This document shows positions 8,950-18,113 of a stretch of DNA of 64,000 bases, piece by piece (position 1 is the first letter of the stretch; every line of letters starts with the position of its first letter). A program made the position numbers and the translations under genes. Under the pieces are notes generated by a model. The model did not search any database. It was not told where the DNA came from and worked only from the letters and a program-made list of their open reading frames with translations. This stretch comes from JAFDVL01 sp963794955 (GTDB lineage: Bacteria > Acidobacteriota > Blastocatellia > RBC074), in assembly GCA_963794955.1 (NCBI GenBank), contig CAWCGF010000002.1:186001-250000 (forward strand), in the 5' to 3' direction.

Positions 8950-9046
8950 AGCCGGCCAATAGTAAAAGGCAAAAGTGAAAGTGGTAGTAAATAATTGAAA
9001 TTAGGGTGCCAACCTTTTTCCTTTTGCCTTTTACTATTGGCCGGCT
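8950..9046. repeat. 26-bp perfect inverted repeat
   Basis: Arms 8950-8975 and 9021-9046 are exact reverse complements with a 45-base AT-rich spacer. The arms carry the word gtaaaaggcaaaag. The element lies upstream of the deoxyhypusine synthase-like gene and downstream of the zinc-ribbon gene (both minus strand). It has the same architecture as the palindromes at 33195, 53004 and 60646 but a different sequence. Confidence 0.8.
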
Positions 9047-9052
9047 GTTTTT

Positions 9053-9298
9053 TTAGTGCCCTAAGCCACGAGTGGGTGCCTGAGCACGGCGTTGTTCTTG
9101 CGCGGCACGAATGAGGGAGGATTCGTAAGCAGCGACTTGCAACGGATCAATATCACGACAAATGCCCTGGGTCTGACAACTGGCGTTATTACATTTTCCG
9201 ACGATACGAAGTGTGGCGCGTTCATCAATCATGATGGAATCAATCGAAATCACCATATGGCAACGGGGGCAAGAAGTCAGTTGTTCACGAAACGACAT
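9053..9298 (-). CDS. Small zinc-ribbon-like hypothetical protein
   Basis: An 81-residue protein with two Cys pairs: CPRC at residues 10-13 and CNNASC at about 36-41, plus a further Cys in GIC. This arrangement suggests a single zinc-binding ribbon. The C-terminal third is charged and helical (SSLIRAAQEQRRAQ). A good ribosome-binding site (AAAGGATTG) precedes the ATG. No family is recognised. Such proteins often bind nucleic acid or a protein partner, but that is a guess. Confidence 0.65.
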   Translation of the reverse strand: MSFREQLTSCPRCHMVISIDSIMIDERATLRIVGKCNNASCQTQGICRDIDPLQVAAYESSLIRAAQEQRRAQAPTRGLGH

Positions 9299-9461
9299 AG
9301 GTCAATCCTTTCTCTGCGCTTGATTAGAACACTCTGTACAAACTATCAATTCCCTGCCGTTCCCATTTTTGTTTTTGACACTTCTATGACATTCCCAAAA
9401 TCGCTACGTGTGGTACACTCGGCGCTTCCATTTCGGAGACGTATTCACTGACTAAGCTGTT

Positions 9462-10505
9462 ATGACACAACCAATTCAAAATGACCGATTGATCCGTGCG
9501 GCCTTTCGCCAAAGCGTAGACCGCCCGCCCGTATGGATGATGCGGCAGGCCGGGCGTTACTTGCCGGAATATCGCGCGGTGCGCAAGCAAACCGATTTTT
9601 TGACCCTTTGCAAAACACCAGATTTAGCGGCAGAGGTTTCGCTGCAGCCGTTGGAGATTCTCGGTGTAGACGCCGTGATCATGTTTTCCGACATTCTTAT
9701 CCCGGTGGAAGCAATGGGAATGCATTTAGAATTAACCGAAGGCAAAGGGCCGGTCTTTGCCACGCCCATCCGCACGGTAGAGCAAGTTGAAAAGTTAATC
9801 ATTCCCGATCCAGTCGAGAAAACGCGGTTCACACTAGATACGATCAGGCTCTTGCGCAAACAGATTGACAACAAAGTCCCGCTGATCGGTTTCGCGGGTG
9901 CGCCCTTCACACTAGCCTCGTATATGGTTGAGGGCGGCACATCAAAAAACTTCGCCGAACTGAAAAAAATGATGTACAGTGCGCCGGGTTTGTTGCACCA
10001 ACTGCTCGACAAATTGGCGGACGTGATCGTGCTTTACCTCAACGCCAAGATCGAAGCAGGCGCACAGGCGATCCAACTCTTTGACACGTGGGCGGGGGAA
10101 TTATCGCCGCAGGCATACCAGGAATTTGCACTCCCCTACGAACAAAAAGTTTTCGCCGGACTCAAACGCGACGGCGTGCCAACGCTTATGTACATCAATG
10201 GTTGTGGCAACGTGTTAGAGCAAATGGCCACTACCGGAGCCGATGTGCTGAGCATTGACTGGCGCATTGATATTGCTGACGCGCGACGGCGGCTTGATGC
10301 CGCAGGATTTGGCAATTTATCGTTGCAAGGCAATCTTGACCCTTGCATTTTGCTGGGCAGCAAAGAGACTATTGCGAACTCCGTCCGAGAGATTGTCGCC
10401 AAAGCAGGCGGCGTGGGACATATCATGAATCTCGGACACGGAATTCTGCCGATGGTGCCGGTGGAAAATGCACAGACGTTTATTGATACGGTAAAGAACG
10501 GGTAA
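9462..10505 (+). CDS. hemE: Uroporphyrinogen decarboxylase
   Basis: A 347-residue enzyme that decarboxylates the four acetate side chains of uroporphyrinogen III to give coproporphyrinogen III in haem biosynthesis, in the cytosol. The N-terminal signature PVWMMRQAGRYLPEY is at about residues 24-38. FSDILIPVEAMG, with the catalytic-site Asp, follows near residue 80, then GFAGAPFTLASYMVEGG and the C-terminal GNLDP and NLGHGILP blocks. Length matches the family. The upstream space is about 160 bases and the downstream neighbour is a decayed hicB, so it seems to be its own unit here rather than part of a hem operon. Confidence 0.97.
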   Translation: MTQPIQNDRLIRAAFRQSVDRPPVWMMRQAGRYLPEYRAVRKQTDFLTLCKTPDLAAEVSLQPLEILGVDAVIMFSDILIPVEAMGMHLELTEGKGPVFATPIRTVEQVEKLIIPDPVEKTRFTLDTIRLLRKQIDNKVPLIGFAGAPFTLASYMVEGGTSKNFAELKKMMYSAPGLLHQLLDKLADVIVLYLNAKIEAGAQAIQLFDTWAGELSPQAYQEFALPYEQKVFAGLKRDGVPTLMYINGCGNVLEQMATTGADVLSIDWRIDIADARRRLDAAGFGNLSLQGNLDPCILLGSKETIANSVREIVAKAGGVGHIMNLGHGILPMVPVENAQTFIDTVKNG

Positions 10506-10538
10506 AGCGACTTCGTGAGTCAGTTTCCAAAGACGAAG

Positions 10539-10787
10539 ATGAATAACCAATATAAATATGAGGTAATTATTTATTGGAGCAAAGCCGACGAGGCTTTTAT
10601 TGCGGAAGTGCCTGAATTACCCGGCTGCGCTGCTGATGGAGCAACTTATACTGAAGCAATGAAAAATGCTGAGGCAATAATTGACTAGTAGATTCAAACA
10701 GCCCAAGAACTGGGGCGGCCCATCCCAGAACCAAGGACGTCTGATTTTCGCATAATCTCGCTACCATTGAAGTCTGCCATCAACTGA
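10539..10787 (+). pseudogene. HicB-family antitoxin remnant with two adjacent amber codons
   Basis: From the ATG at 10539 the frame reads YEVIIYWSKADEAFIAEVPE, then LPGCAADGATYTEAMKNAE, which is the HicB partial RNase-H-like fold. Two consecutive TAG codons (10686-10691) follow. Beyond them the same frame continues with IQTAQELGRPIPEP, the classic HicB tail, to a TGA at 10785-10787. Family alignment by eye puts Glu-Trp at the TAGTAG position, so two point changes truncated the gene. No HicA toxin is seen on either side. HicB normally neutralises a HicA mRNA interferase; an orphan solitary HicB is also common. Confidence 0.75.
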
Positions 10788-10795
10788 TCCTCAAT

Positions 10796-12073
10796 ATGAC
10801 TTTTACTAAGATCACTGAATACGAAGGCATCACCGAATACAAACTCACCTCCAATAACCTCAAGGTTCTGCTTGTGCCACGCCGCGCTGCGCCCGTGGTC
10901 GCGTTTATGGTGGTGTATCGGGTGGGTTCGCGCAATGAAGCAGTTGGCTATACTGGCTCTACGCACCTGCTTGAGCATTTAATGTTCAAGGGCACACCGA
11001 CTTACAATAAGCACAAAGGCACGCAGATCGCCGCCGTCTTGCAAAAGCAAGGCGCGGTCTTCAATGCCGACACGTGGTTTGATCGGACGCGGTATTACGA
11101 GATGCTGCCGAGCGATCAGCTTGAGTTGGCCATCCATCTGGAAGCAGATCGCATGCGCAATTCCCATATTTCTGATGAAGATCGGCAATCTGAGATGACA
11201 GTCGTGCGCAATGAACTGGAACGCGGCGAAAACGATCCGGCGGGCATTTTGGATGAACGCGTTTGGGCGGCGGCGTTTCGTGAACATCCCTATCATCATC
11301 CGACGATTGGCTGGCGCGCCGATGTCGAAGGCGTTCCGACCTCCCGGCTCAAAGATTTCTACGATGTGTACTATCATCCGAATAATGCGACCGCCATTGC
11401 CGTAGGCGATTTCGACGAACAAACGACGCTGGATTTGATTGCCAAACATTTCGCAGCGATTCCGGCCTCGCCGACGCCGATTCCTCCGATGTACACCGTC
11501 GAGCCGCCACAGGAAGGCGAAAACCGTTTTGTCCTGCGGCGCGCCGGGCAACTGGGAGTCGTCGAAATCGGCTGGCGCACGCCGGAAGGGTGCCATCCTG
11601 ATATTCCGGCCTTATCGGTGCTGGATCATGTGTTGTCCGCCGGGGTCACCTCCCGGCTCTATCAAGCACTGGTTGAGACGCAATTGGCGATGGGTGCAAC
11701 CTCGCACGCTTATGCGTTGGTTGATCCGGGATTGTTTACGTTGACCACCACACTGCGGCCTGGCGTGAAGCACGAAGAGGTCGAACAAGTCGTGCTCCAG
11801 CAAATTGAAAAACTCAAAACGGAATTAGTCACCGAAGCCGAATTAAGCAAAGCCCAAAATATTATTCTGACCCAACTGATTTACTTACGGGATAGCCCCT
11901 TCGGAGTCGTGAGCGCCTTGGGTGAAGCGGAAGGGATGGCCGACTGGAAAGACTATGTGGACTTTCCCAACAAGGTCCAAGCCGTCACCCGCGCTGACAT
12001 CCAACGCGTCGCCCAGCAGTATTTTATTGCCGACTCGCGCACAGTTGGTTACTTTGTCCCCAAAGACAGTTAA
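10796..12073 (+). CDS. M16-family zinc peptidase (active subunit)
   Basis: A 425-residue pitrilysin/processing-peptidase-like protein. The inverted zinc motif HLLEH sits near residue 58 (GSTHLLEHLMFKGT), with the downstream zinc-ligand region in RNELERGEND. The paired C-terminal lobe carries the GVTSRLYQALVE block. No signal peptide is visible, although acidobacterial homologues are often periplasmic. It is followed by a second M16 protein without the zinc motif. The pair recalls the beta/alpha arrangement of mitochondrial processing peptidase and of bacterial PqqF-like pairs, so a heterodimer is likely. The start overlaps the hicB remnant region by only a few bases. Confidence 0.93.
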   Translation: MTFTKITEYEGITEYKLTSNNLKVLLVPRRAAPVVAFMVVYRVGSRNEAVGYTGSTHLLEHLMFKGTPTYNKHKGTQIAAVLQKQGAVFNADTWFDRTRYYEMLPSDQLELAIHLEADRMRNSHISDEDRQSEMTVVRNELERGENDPAGILDERVWAAAFREHPYHHPTIGWRADVEGVPTSRLKDFYDVYYHPNNATAIAVGDFDEQTTLDLIAKHFAAIPASPTPIPPMYTVEPPQEGENRFVLRRAGQLGVVEIGWRTPEGCHPDIPALSVLDHVLSAGVTSRLYQALVETQLAMGATSHAYALVDPGLFTLTTTLRPGVKHEEVEQVVLQQIEKLKTELVTEAELSKAQNIILTQLIYLRDSPFGVVSALGEAEGMADWKDYVDFPNKVQAVTRADIQRVAQQYFIADSRTVGYFVPKDS

Positions 12074-12083
12074 GCAAAGGCGT

Positions 12084-12154
12084 GGGCGTCTATTTAGTCT
12101 GGAGAGTCCTTTAATTTCAGGGCCGCCAGACTCTCAGGACTATAATAGACGCCC
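12084..12154. repeat. Imperfect inverted repeat between the two M16 genes
   Basis: Arms 12084-12108 and 12129-12154 pair over about 25 bases with a few mismatches and a 20-base loop. It starts 10 bases after the first M16 stop. It could attenuate transcription so that the two subunits are made in different amounts, or be one more member of the palindrome set in this genome. Confidence 0.6.
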
Positions 12155-12180
12155 AAGCCTTAATAGACTCTTTCTCACCT

Positions 12181-13452
12181 ATGACGAATTCATTTGTTGA
12201 TCGCACGGCGCGTGAAGTATTCCCCAATGGTATTAAATTATTGGTGTTGGAAAATCACGCGAATCCGACGATTTCGCTTTCCGGCTATTTGCTGGGCGGC
12301 TCCTACTTCAGCCCGCCCGACAAATATGCCACCGCGCGCCTTACGGCGGAGATGCTCAACAAAGGCACGAGCAAACGCAATAAACTCGCCATCGCCGAAG
12401 CCTTGGAATCGGTCGGCGCAGGCGTAAACGTTTCGAGCAATACGTTCTCAGTTTCGCTGAGCGGGCAATCACTAAGCCGCGACTTCCCGCTGGTGTTAGG
12501 AACATTGGCCGAAGAATTACGCGCGCCAATTTTCCCAGAAGACGAGTTCGACAAGCTCAAGCAGCGCTCAATTGCAGCGATAAAACGCGCGCAAGATGAA
12601 ACGGATCGCCGCGCAATGGAGCGGTTTTCGCAATTGGTTTTTGCCGAAACAAGCCCCTTCCACATCTATCCATCCGCACGACGCATCAGCGAAATCGAAG
12701 CAACGACAGTGGCAGATTTGCGCCAGTTTTACGAACAGCATTATGGGGCCGCTTCCATGATTCTGGCGGTCGTGGGCGATGTCACCGCCGTAGAAGTTAG
12801 CAAGTTGGTGCAGGATTTGTTCAGCGATTGGCAAGGCGCAGCCAAACCGGAGATGGCGTTAACAGCAACGCCGCTCCAAACGGCGGCACTGCGCGATACG
12901 GTGCACCTGGAAGATAAATCCAGTGTGGATGTGGTCATGGGGCATGCGTCAGGATTGCGCCGTATGAATCCTGATTACCTCGCGGCAGTGATCGCTAATC
13001 GCGCGCTCGGCCAGTCTACGCTGTCATCGCGCCTGGGCTTGAAAGTGCGTGACGAAATGGGACTGACGTATGGCATCAATTCCTTCTTTTCGGATTCCGG
13101 TTTGGGCGATGGGCCATATTTGATTACAGTGACAGTGGCCCCCGAAAATACCGAGGTGGCGATCAACACGACCAAGCAAATTGTCGAAGATTATGTGGCG
13201 CAAGGCATCACCGAAGAAGAGCTTGCCGATGAGCAATCTTCGATGGTCGGCGGCTACAAAATTGGCTTGGCCACGAACGCGGGCATCGCCGGGCAATTGG
13301 CCAACACAGAAATTTATGGCTTAGGCGTGAATTATCTGGACGACTACCCGGAGCACGTTAAGGCTCTAAACAAAAGCGATATTGATGACGCCATCCGCAA
13401 ATACATTCATCCTGAAGTGATGACCACTGTGATGGCGGGAACATTTTCTTGA
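12181..13452 (+). CDS. M16-family peptidase-like protein lacking the zinc motif (partner subunit)
   Basis: A 423-residue protein with the two-lobed M16 fold. At the zinc-site position the sequence is ATARLTAEMLNKGT, with no HXXEH, so it cannot be catalytic alone. The second-lobe landmarks are present: LGQSTLSSRLGLKVRDEMGLTYG, including the Arg/Tyr region used in substrate binding. Together with the preceding gene it forms an active/inactive pair. It is separated from that gene by 107 bases containing an inverted repeat and followed 40 bases later by ribH. Confidence 0.9.
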   Translation: MTNSFVDRTAREVFPNGIKLLVLENHANPTISLSGYLLGGSYFSPPDKYATARLTAEMLNKGTSKRNKLAIAEALESVGAGVNVSSNTFSVSLSGQSLSRDFPLVLGTLAEELRAPIFPEDEFDKLKQRSIAAIKRAQDETDRRAMERFSQLVFAETSPFHIYPSARRISEIEATTVADLRQFYEQHYGAASMILAVVGDVTAVEVSKLVQDLFSDWQGAAKPEMALTATPLQTAALRDTVHLEDKSSVDVVMGHASGLRRMNPDYLAAVIANRALGQSTLSSRLGLKVRDEMGLTYGINSFFSDSGLGDGPYLITVTVAPENTEVAINTTKQIVEDYVAQGITEEELADEQSSMVGGYKIGLATNAGIAGQLANTEIYGLGVNYLDDYPEHVKALNKSDIDDAIRKYIHPEVMTTVMAGTFS

Positions 13453-13491
13453 CCTCACCAGACCCGGTCAATATACTAGCGGCTCGAAATA

Positions 13492-13971
13492 ATGAACGAA
13501 CCAAATACGCAGCGAATGATTGAAGGTGGATTACGAGCGGATGGCTTGCAGTTTGCCATTGTAGCAAGCCGATGGAATGATTTGATTGTCAGCCGTTTGA
13601 TTGGCGGTGCGCAGGAAGCCTTGCGACGCCTGGGCGCAAACGAAAACCATATCACAACTGTCCGTGTCCCTGGGTCTTTTGAAATCCCGCTGGTCGCCAA
13701 GAAATTGGCCAGCAGTGGTAAATATGATGCAATTATCTGTGTGGGAGCTATCATTCGCGGCGAAACGCCCCATTATGATTATTTAGCGGCGGATGTGACT
13801 AAAGGCATTTCTGCTGTAGCACTGGACACAGGAGTGCCAGTAGCTTATGGTGTAATTACTGCTGACACCGTAGAACAGGCGCTTGATCGCGCCGGCGTGA
13901 AAGCAGGTAACAAAGGTTTCGAGGCGGCGATGTCCGCTATTGAAATGGCAAATTTACTGAAGGAGCTATAG
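13492..13971 (+). CDS. ribH: 6,7-dimethyl-8-ribityllumazine synthase
   Basis: A 159-residue cytosolic enzyme joining 5-amino-6-ribitylamino-uracil and 3,4-dihydroxybutanone phosphate, the penultimate step of riboflavin synthesis. Hallmarks are FAIVASRWNDLI at the N-terminus, VPGSFEIPLVAKKLA, CVGAIIRGETPHYDYLA with the catalytic His, and GVPVAYGVITADTVEQAL. Length and motif order match. As in many bacteria, nusB follows directly (82 bases downstream), so ribH-nusB is probably one transcript. Confidence 0.97.
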   Translation: MNEPNTQRMIEGGLRADGLQFAIVASRWNDLIVSRLIGGAQEALRRLGANENHITTVRVPGSFEIPLVAKKLASSGKYDAIICVGAIIRGETPHYDYLAADVTKGISAVALDTGVPVAYGVITADTVEQALDRAGVKAGNKGFEAAMSAIEMANLLKEL

Positions 13972-14053
13972 TTGAGTTCTTGGCATCCTTGCCAGCCGTC
14001 GCCCCGGATGAAACTATCAATCAATGGCTCTTTATTTTGATAATTGAAAAATT

Positions 14054-14515
14054 ATGGGCGCTCGACGCAAGGCGCGCGAATGCGCGCTGCAAATGCTTTT
14101 CCAGTATGATTTGGCTCGACAGCCGGTAGATGAGCTAGTCCAAACCTATTGGGGCGAATTAGCTGAGGCGGCAGACGAAGTCAGAGACTTTGCCAACGAT
14201 TTGGTCAAAGGCGTGATTGGTCATCTGGAGGAAATTGATGATCGCATCCGCCAACGCACCGAACACTGGCGCATCCCACGCATGGCCGTAGTGGATCGTA
14301 ACCTCTTACGATTAGCTGTCTACGAGTTCATGTACCAACCACAAACTCCCAAGACCGTAGCCATCAATGAAGCGTTAGAAATTGCGCGTCGGTTTTCCAC
14401 GCACGAAGCAACCCAATTCGTGAATGGCATTCTGGATGCAATTAAGCGCGATATGGAAGCACATCCTGTGGTCGTCGAATCGGCGGCCACCTCGACTTCA
14501 GCGATTTCCACTTAG
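14054..14515 (+). CDS. nusB: Transcription antitermination factor NusB
   Basis: A 153-residue all-helical RNA-binding protein that pairs with NusE (S10) on boxA of rRNA leader RNA. Family blocks are ARRKARECALQMLFQYDL at the N-terminus, IPRMAVVDRNLLRLAVYEF in the middle, and AINEALEIARRFSTHEATQFVNGILDAI at the C-terminus. It follows ribH, a widespread conserved order. Confidence 0.96.
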   Translation: MGARRKARECALQMLFQYDLARQPVDELVQTYWGELAEAADEVRDFANDLVKGVIGHLEEIDDRIRQRTEHWRIPRMAVVDRNLLRLAVYEFMYQPQTPKTVAINEALEIARRFSTHEATQFVNGILDAIKRDMEAHPVVVESAATSTSAIST

Positions 14516-14586
14516 AGGCGCAGGTTCGTTGTCCTCTTGCACCTTCCTTGCCTGCAGCGTTTCTGCTTTCGCTCAACCATCCAGCC

Positions 14587-15700
14587 ATGAAATCTCTTGA
14601 CAGCCGACAATTGCATCATCAAGCCATCGTCATTGATATGCATGCGGATACAATTCTGCGCGTGCTGGACGAAGGCGCGGATTTAGCCGCAGGCACACCC
14701 GGTTGGCATTTAGATTTGAATCTCATGCGCGCGGGCGGCGTGGATGCGCAATTCTTTTCGATCTGGGCCGATCCCCACGAATATTGGGGCGAAGCAGCAA
14801 CCCATCGTGCCTTAGCCTTGATTGGCGCACTCGATCAACAATTGGCCAAGCATCCGACGCGGATGGAACGCGCCTTCACTGCCGCCGACATTCGCCGCAT
14901 CTCCCAGGCCGGAAAAGTCGCCGCGCTCATGGGCGTCGAAGGCGGACATGCCATCAATGACGACTTGGATGTATTGACTAAATTTTATGAGCGTGGCGTA
15001 CGCTATCTGACCCTTACCCATTCGCGCACGACCAACTGGGCCGGTTCTTCGGGCGATGAGTTGGGGCAGAAAACCGGCTTGAGCGATTTTGGGCAGGAAG
15101 TCGTACGCGAGATGAATCATTTGGGCATGCTGGTAGACATTTCGCACGTCTCAGACAAAACATTCTGGGAGGTACTGGAAGTCGCCCGCAAACCCGTCAT
15201 CGCCTCACATTCCGGCGCGCGCGCTTTGTCGAACCATCGCCGCAATATGACGGACGAGATGATCCGCGCCGTCGCCGTAAGGGAGGGCGTGATTTGTGTG
15301 GTGTTCTACCCGATCTTTCTGGATGAAAGCTATGCCGTCGCCGCGCGCGAAGTCTTGCATAAGCTGCAACCGCAATTCGCCGCCCTTGATGCATCAATGG
15401 ATTATGTTGCCGCCGGATATGCCAAAGATCGCTTGAGCAGCGAAGCCTTGCAACAACACGTCGCGCCAATGTCGTACACGCGCCTGGCCGATCACATCGA
15501 ATACATCGCCCGCCTCGTTGGTGCTGAACACGTTGGACTCGGTTCCGATTATGACGGCATCAACTGCGTTCCCGCCGGACTGGAAACCAGCGCGTTGTTG
15601 CCAAATCTGACGGCAGAATTGGCACGACGCGGGTTTCACCGACAAGCAGCTTTTACAAATTCTCGGCGAAAATATCCTGCGCGTGATGGAAGCGCAGTGA
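14587..15700 (+). CDS. Membrane dipeptidase (M19 / renal dipeptidase family), frameshifted near its end
   Basis: An M19 zinc dipeptidase. IDMHADTILR carries the first metal ligands and GVEGGHAI the bridging Glu region. VDISHVSDKTFWEV and the ASHSGARALSNHRRNM block carry the remaining histidines, and LGSDYDGI closes the site. The family cleaves dipeptides, including those with D-residues. In the raw frame the protein runs to 15777 with a junk tail. One extra T at 15634-15636 (gggtttcacc) shifts the frame. Removing it restores the family ending FTDKQLLQILGENILRVME and a TGA at 15698-15700. I therefore give the corrected end. The ATG at 14587 is preferred over an upstream TTG. Confidence 0.88.
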
Positions 15701-16167
15701 AGTTACCGAAGTCTCCGCCGGGAAGTCTCCCTAAAGCCGTTGTTTCCCTCCGTGTCCTCGGTGTACTCTGTGGCTGAGATTGGGGATGTTATTTCGTTTT
15801 CATTCCCAACGAAGAGATTTTCAGTTTTTTTCCAAAAACCTGAATCCCTGCCTTGACATGCTTCAGAAACAAGGCGTAGATTCCCACCACTTTTTGCGAC
15901 TCCATTCAGTCTGCGTTCTGCTACTCCCTTGAGGAGAGCAACTGAAGAGCTTGGAGAATAATGCGTGTTTAGCTTGTTCTCAATAGGTGCGTGCCGCCAG
16001 TGCGGTGGTTCGTAACCTGTACTTTTCAGTCACTCACACCAGCCGCGTGTTGGTGTTAGTGCTTAATCCTACTTGGTTAAGGCAATAAAATAGGTAACTG
16101 ATTAGCCTCACGGTTGAGGCCGGAACAAAAAGTAAAGCCGTCAAGGCATTCGCACTATGGATAGGCT
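15701..16167. other. Gene-free stretch before the IS66 transposase
   Basis: No coding potential is recognised. The 3' half (from about 16000) probably holds the left end of the IS66 element. A cgtaacctgtacttttcag stretch at about 16010-16028 might be near the terminus, but I could not find a clean matching right-end repeat, so the element's limits are not given. Confidence 0.4.
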
Positions 16168-17601
16168 ATGACCCGTGACGAAATCCAAACCGTGTATGAC
16201 GCTGGGCCCGAGGCGGTCATCGCCTTGGTGCAAGGCCTGCTGCAGCGCATTGACGAATTGACAGCGCGCGTCACCGAACTGGAACGCCAAGTCAACCGTA
16301 ACTCGCGCAACAGCAGTCAACCGCCCTCACAGGATGGCTTCCAGAAACAGACCAAAAGTCAGCGCAGCAAGAGTCCACGTCCGGTCGGCGGGCAACCGGG
16401 GCATCGTGGGACGACCTTGCGTTTGCGCGACCAGCCCGATCAGATCGAGACCCACGTCGTCACGTGCTGTGGCGGCTGCGGCCAGGATTTGCAGGCGCAA
16501 AGCGCCACGCACTATGCACGACGGCAAGTCTTTGAACTGCCCGTGCTGGCCTGCACCGTGACCGAGCATCGCAGCGAACACAAGGTCTGCACGCACTGTC
16601 AGACGCGCACCCAAGCGCCCTTTCCCGCCCACGTCACCAACGTCGTCCAGTACGGGCCGCGCGCCCAGGCCGTGGCCGTTTATCTGCGCAGCTATCAGTT
16701 GTTGCCGCAGGCACGCACCAGCGAGTTGTTCGCTGATCTCTTTGGGCAACGCCTCACGCCCGGCACGCTCGCCACCACGCAGCAGACCTGCGCGGCGGCG
16801 TTGACGCAGTTCGAGGCGGTGGTCAAAGCGGGCGTGCAAAACGCTGCCGTAGCGCACTTCGATGAGACGGGCGTGGCGGTGGCGGGGCAGCGGCACTGGT
16901 TGCACGTGGCCAGCACACCGCACCTGACACACTAGGCCACGCATCCCAAACGCGGCACGGCGGCGACGGACGAGATTGGCATCTTGCCGCACTTTCACGG
17001 CCTCGCCGTGCATGATGCCTGGGCGCCGTATTGGCAGGCTCCGTGCGAACATGCCTTGTGTAACGCGCATCATTTGCGCGAACTGACGGCGCTGGTCGAA
17101 CAGGGCGACCAGGCCTGGGCGCAGGCGTTGCTCGCCCTCCTGTGCGAGATCAAAGACACGGTCGAGCAAGCCCGAGCGGCGGGTGCGGAAGGCTTGGACG
17201 CGGCCACGCACGAGGCCTTCACCACACGCTATCAAGCCCTCTTGACCACGGGTTTGCAGCAGCACCCGGCGGTGGCAGCCGTGCCCGGGCAGCGCGGACG
17301 CAGCAAACAAAGCAAGGCGCGCAATCTGTTGTTGCGGCTGCAAACGCGCGCGACGGAAGTCTTGCGTTTTATGACGGACTTCCGCGTCCCGTTTGATAAC
17401 AATTTGGCCGAACGCGACCTGCGCATGATGAAAGTCCAGCAGAAGATTTCCGGCTGTTTCCGCGCCACGACGGGAGCCGCAGCCTTCTGCCGCATTCGTT
17501 CGTAGGTGTCCACCGTGCGTAAACATGGGATCAATGTCCTGGCGGCCCTGGAACATGTTTTCACTGGCACGCCTTTTTTGCCCGCAGTTCGGGCTGGCTA
17601 G
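16168..17601 (+). pseudogene. IS66-family transposase (TnpC type) with two in-frame amber codons
   Basis: The frame is continuous for 477 codons to a TAG at 17599-17601 but contains TAG at 16933-16935 and 17503-17505. The N-terminus is the IS66 coiled-coil leader (IDELTARVTELERQVNRNSR), then the NSSQPPSQDG linker, then a zinc-finger region (CCGGCGQDL and CTHCQTRT). DDE parts follow: AHFDETGVAV, LAVHDAWAPYW, and FDNNLAERDLRMMKVQQKISG with the catalytic Glu. At both TAG positions related proteins have Tyr (THY-A and RSY-VST). The element is therefore probably inactive unless amber is suppressed. No accessory tnpA/tnpB is seen. Confidence 0.9.
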
Positions 17602-17610
17602 TTACAGGAA

Positions 17611-17650
17611 GTCTAACTTTTCCAGACTTCCCCAGACTTCCCCAGACTTT
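17611..17650. repeat. Short tandem 10-mer repeat
   Basis: The decamer cccagacttc occurs as three near-identical tandem units at 17621-17650, preceded by a degenerate related piece. It lies just past the IS66 stop and before the exbB remnant stop. No function is apparent. Confidence 0.6.
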
Positions 17651-17666
17651 TTCAAGCGTTTGATTT

Positions 17667-18113
17667 TTAGTTTTCCGGCTGTTGCTGCAAAAAGAACTCA
17701 ATCAATTCTTCAGCGGAATTTTGCATTTCAATCGCAAAGTTATTCACCCGATTCGTGAAGTAATTGAACATCCAAACGGCAGGGATTGCCACCACCAAAC
17801 CAAATGCTGTGGTAATCAGCGCCTCGGCAATTGCCCCGGAAATCACCGCAATGCCTGCGCTTTGGGCTTCATTCATTTTCGTGAACGCATTAATAATGCC
17901 GACCACGGTGCCGAACAAGCCAACGAACGGAGCGGTCGAGCCAACCGTCGCCAAACTGGACAAGCCGCGTTGCAAATCCGCTGTCTTCATGGCTGCTGCA
18001 CGACGCAGCGCACGTTTCGCTTTGCGCAGCGGATTTTTCCCGTTCGTTGCGGTCAGTTCTTGTAAGCCGGAATTAACGACGATGGCCAGATGGCTTTTCT
18101 TGTATTTGCGCGA
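17667..18113 (-). pseudogene. MotA/TolQ/ExbB proton-channel protein, 5' end removed by an IS
   Basis: The reading frame on the minus strand encodes the conserved C-terminal two thirds of an ExbB/TolQ protein. It has KYKKSHLAIVVNSGL, then RGLSSLATVGSTAPFVGLFG, which is the TM2 signature of the family, then AGIAVISGAIAEALITTAFG and a third hydrophobic segment, ending in LQQQPEN. These proteins form the inner-membrane motor (with ExbD/TolR) that powers TonB or Tol. The first ~60 residues with TM1 are missing: at 18113 the sequence enters the terminal repeat of the 1,677-bp element. I could not confidently find the lost 5' part on the element's other side. Confidence 0.85.

Noticed and set aside
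15978..16167. Left terminus of the IS66 element near gtaacctgtacttttcag
   Set aside because: No matching right-end inverted repeat found near 17602, so the boundary is not supported.
10539..17505. Genome-wide recoding of TAG as a sense codon
   Set aside because: Several intact genes here (ThuA, adh, ribH, nusB, nuoD) end with TAG, so amber is used as a normal stop.
16327..17556. 409-codon minus-strand frame opposite the IS66 transposase
   Set aside because: Antisense shadow of a GC-rich transposase frame.
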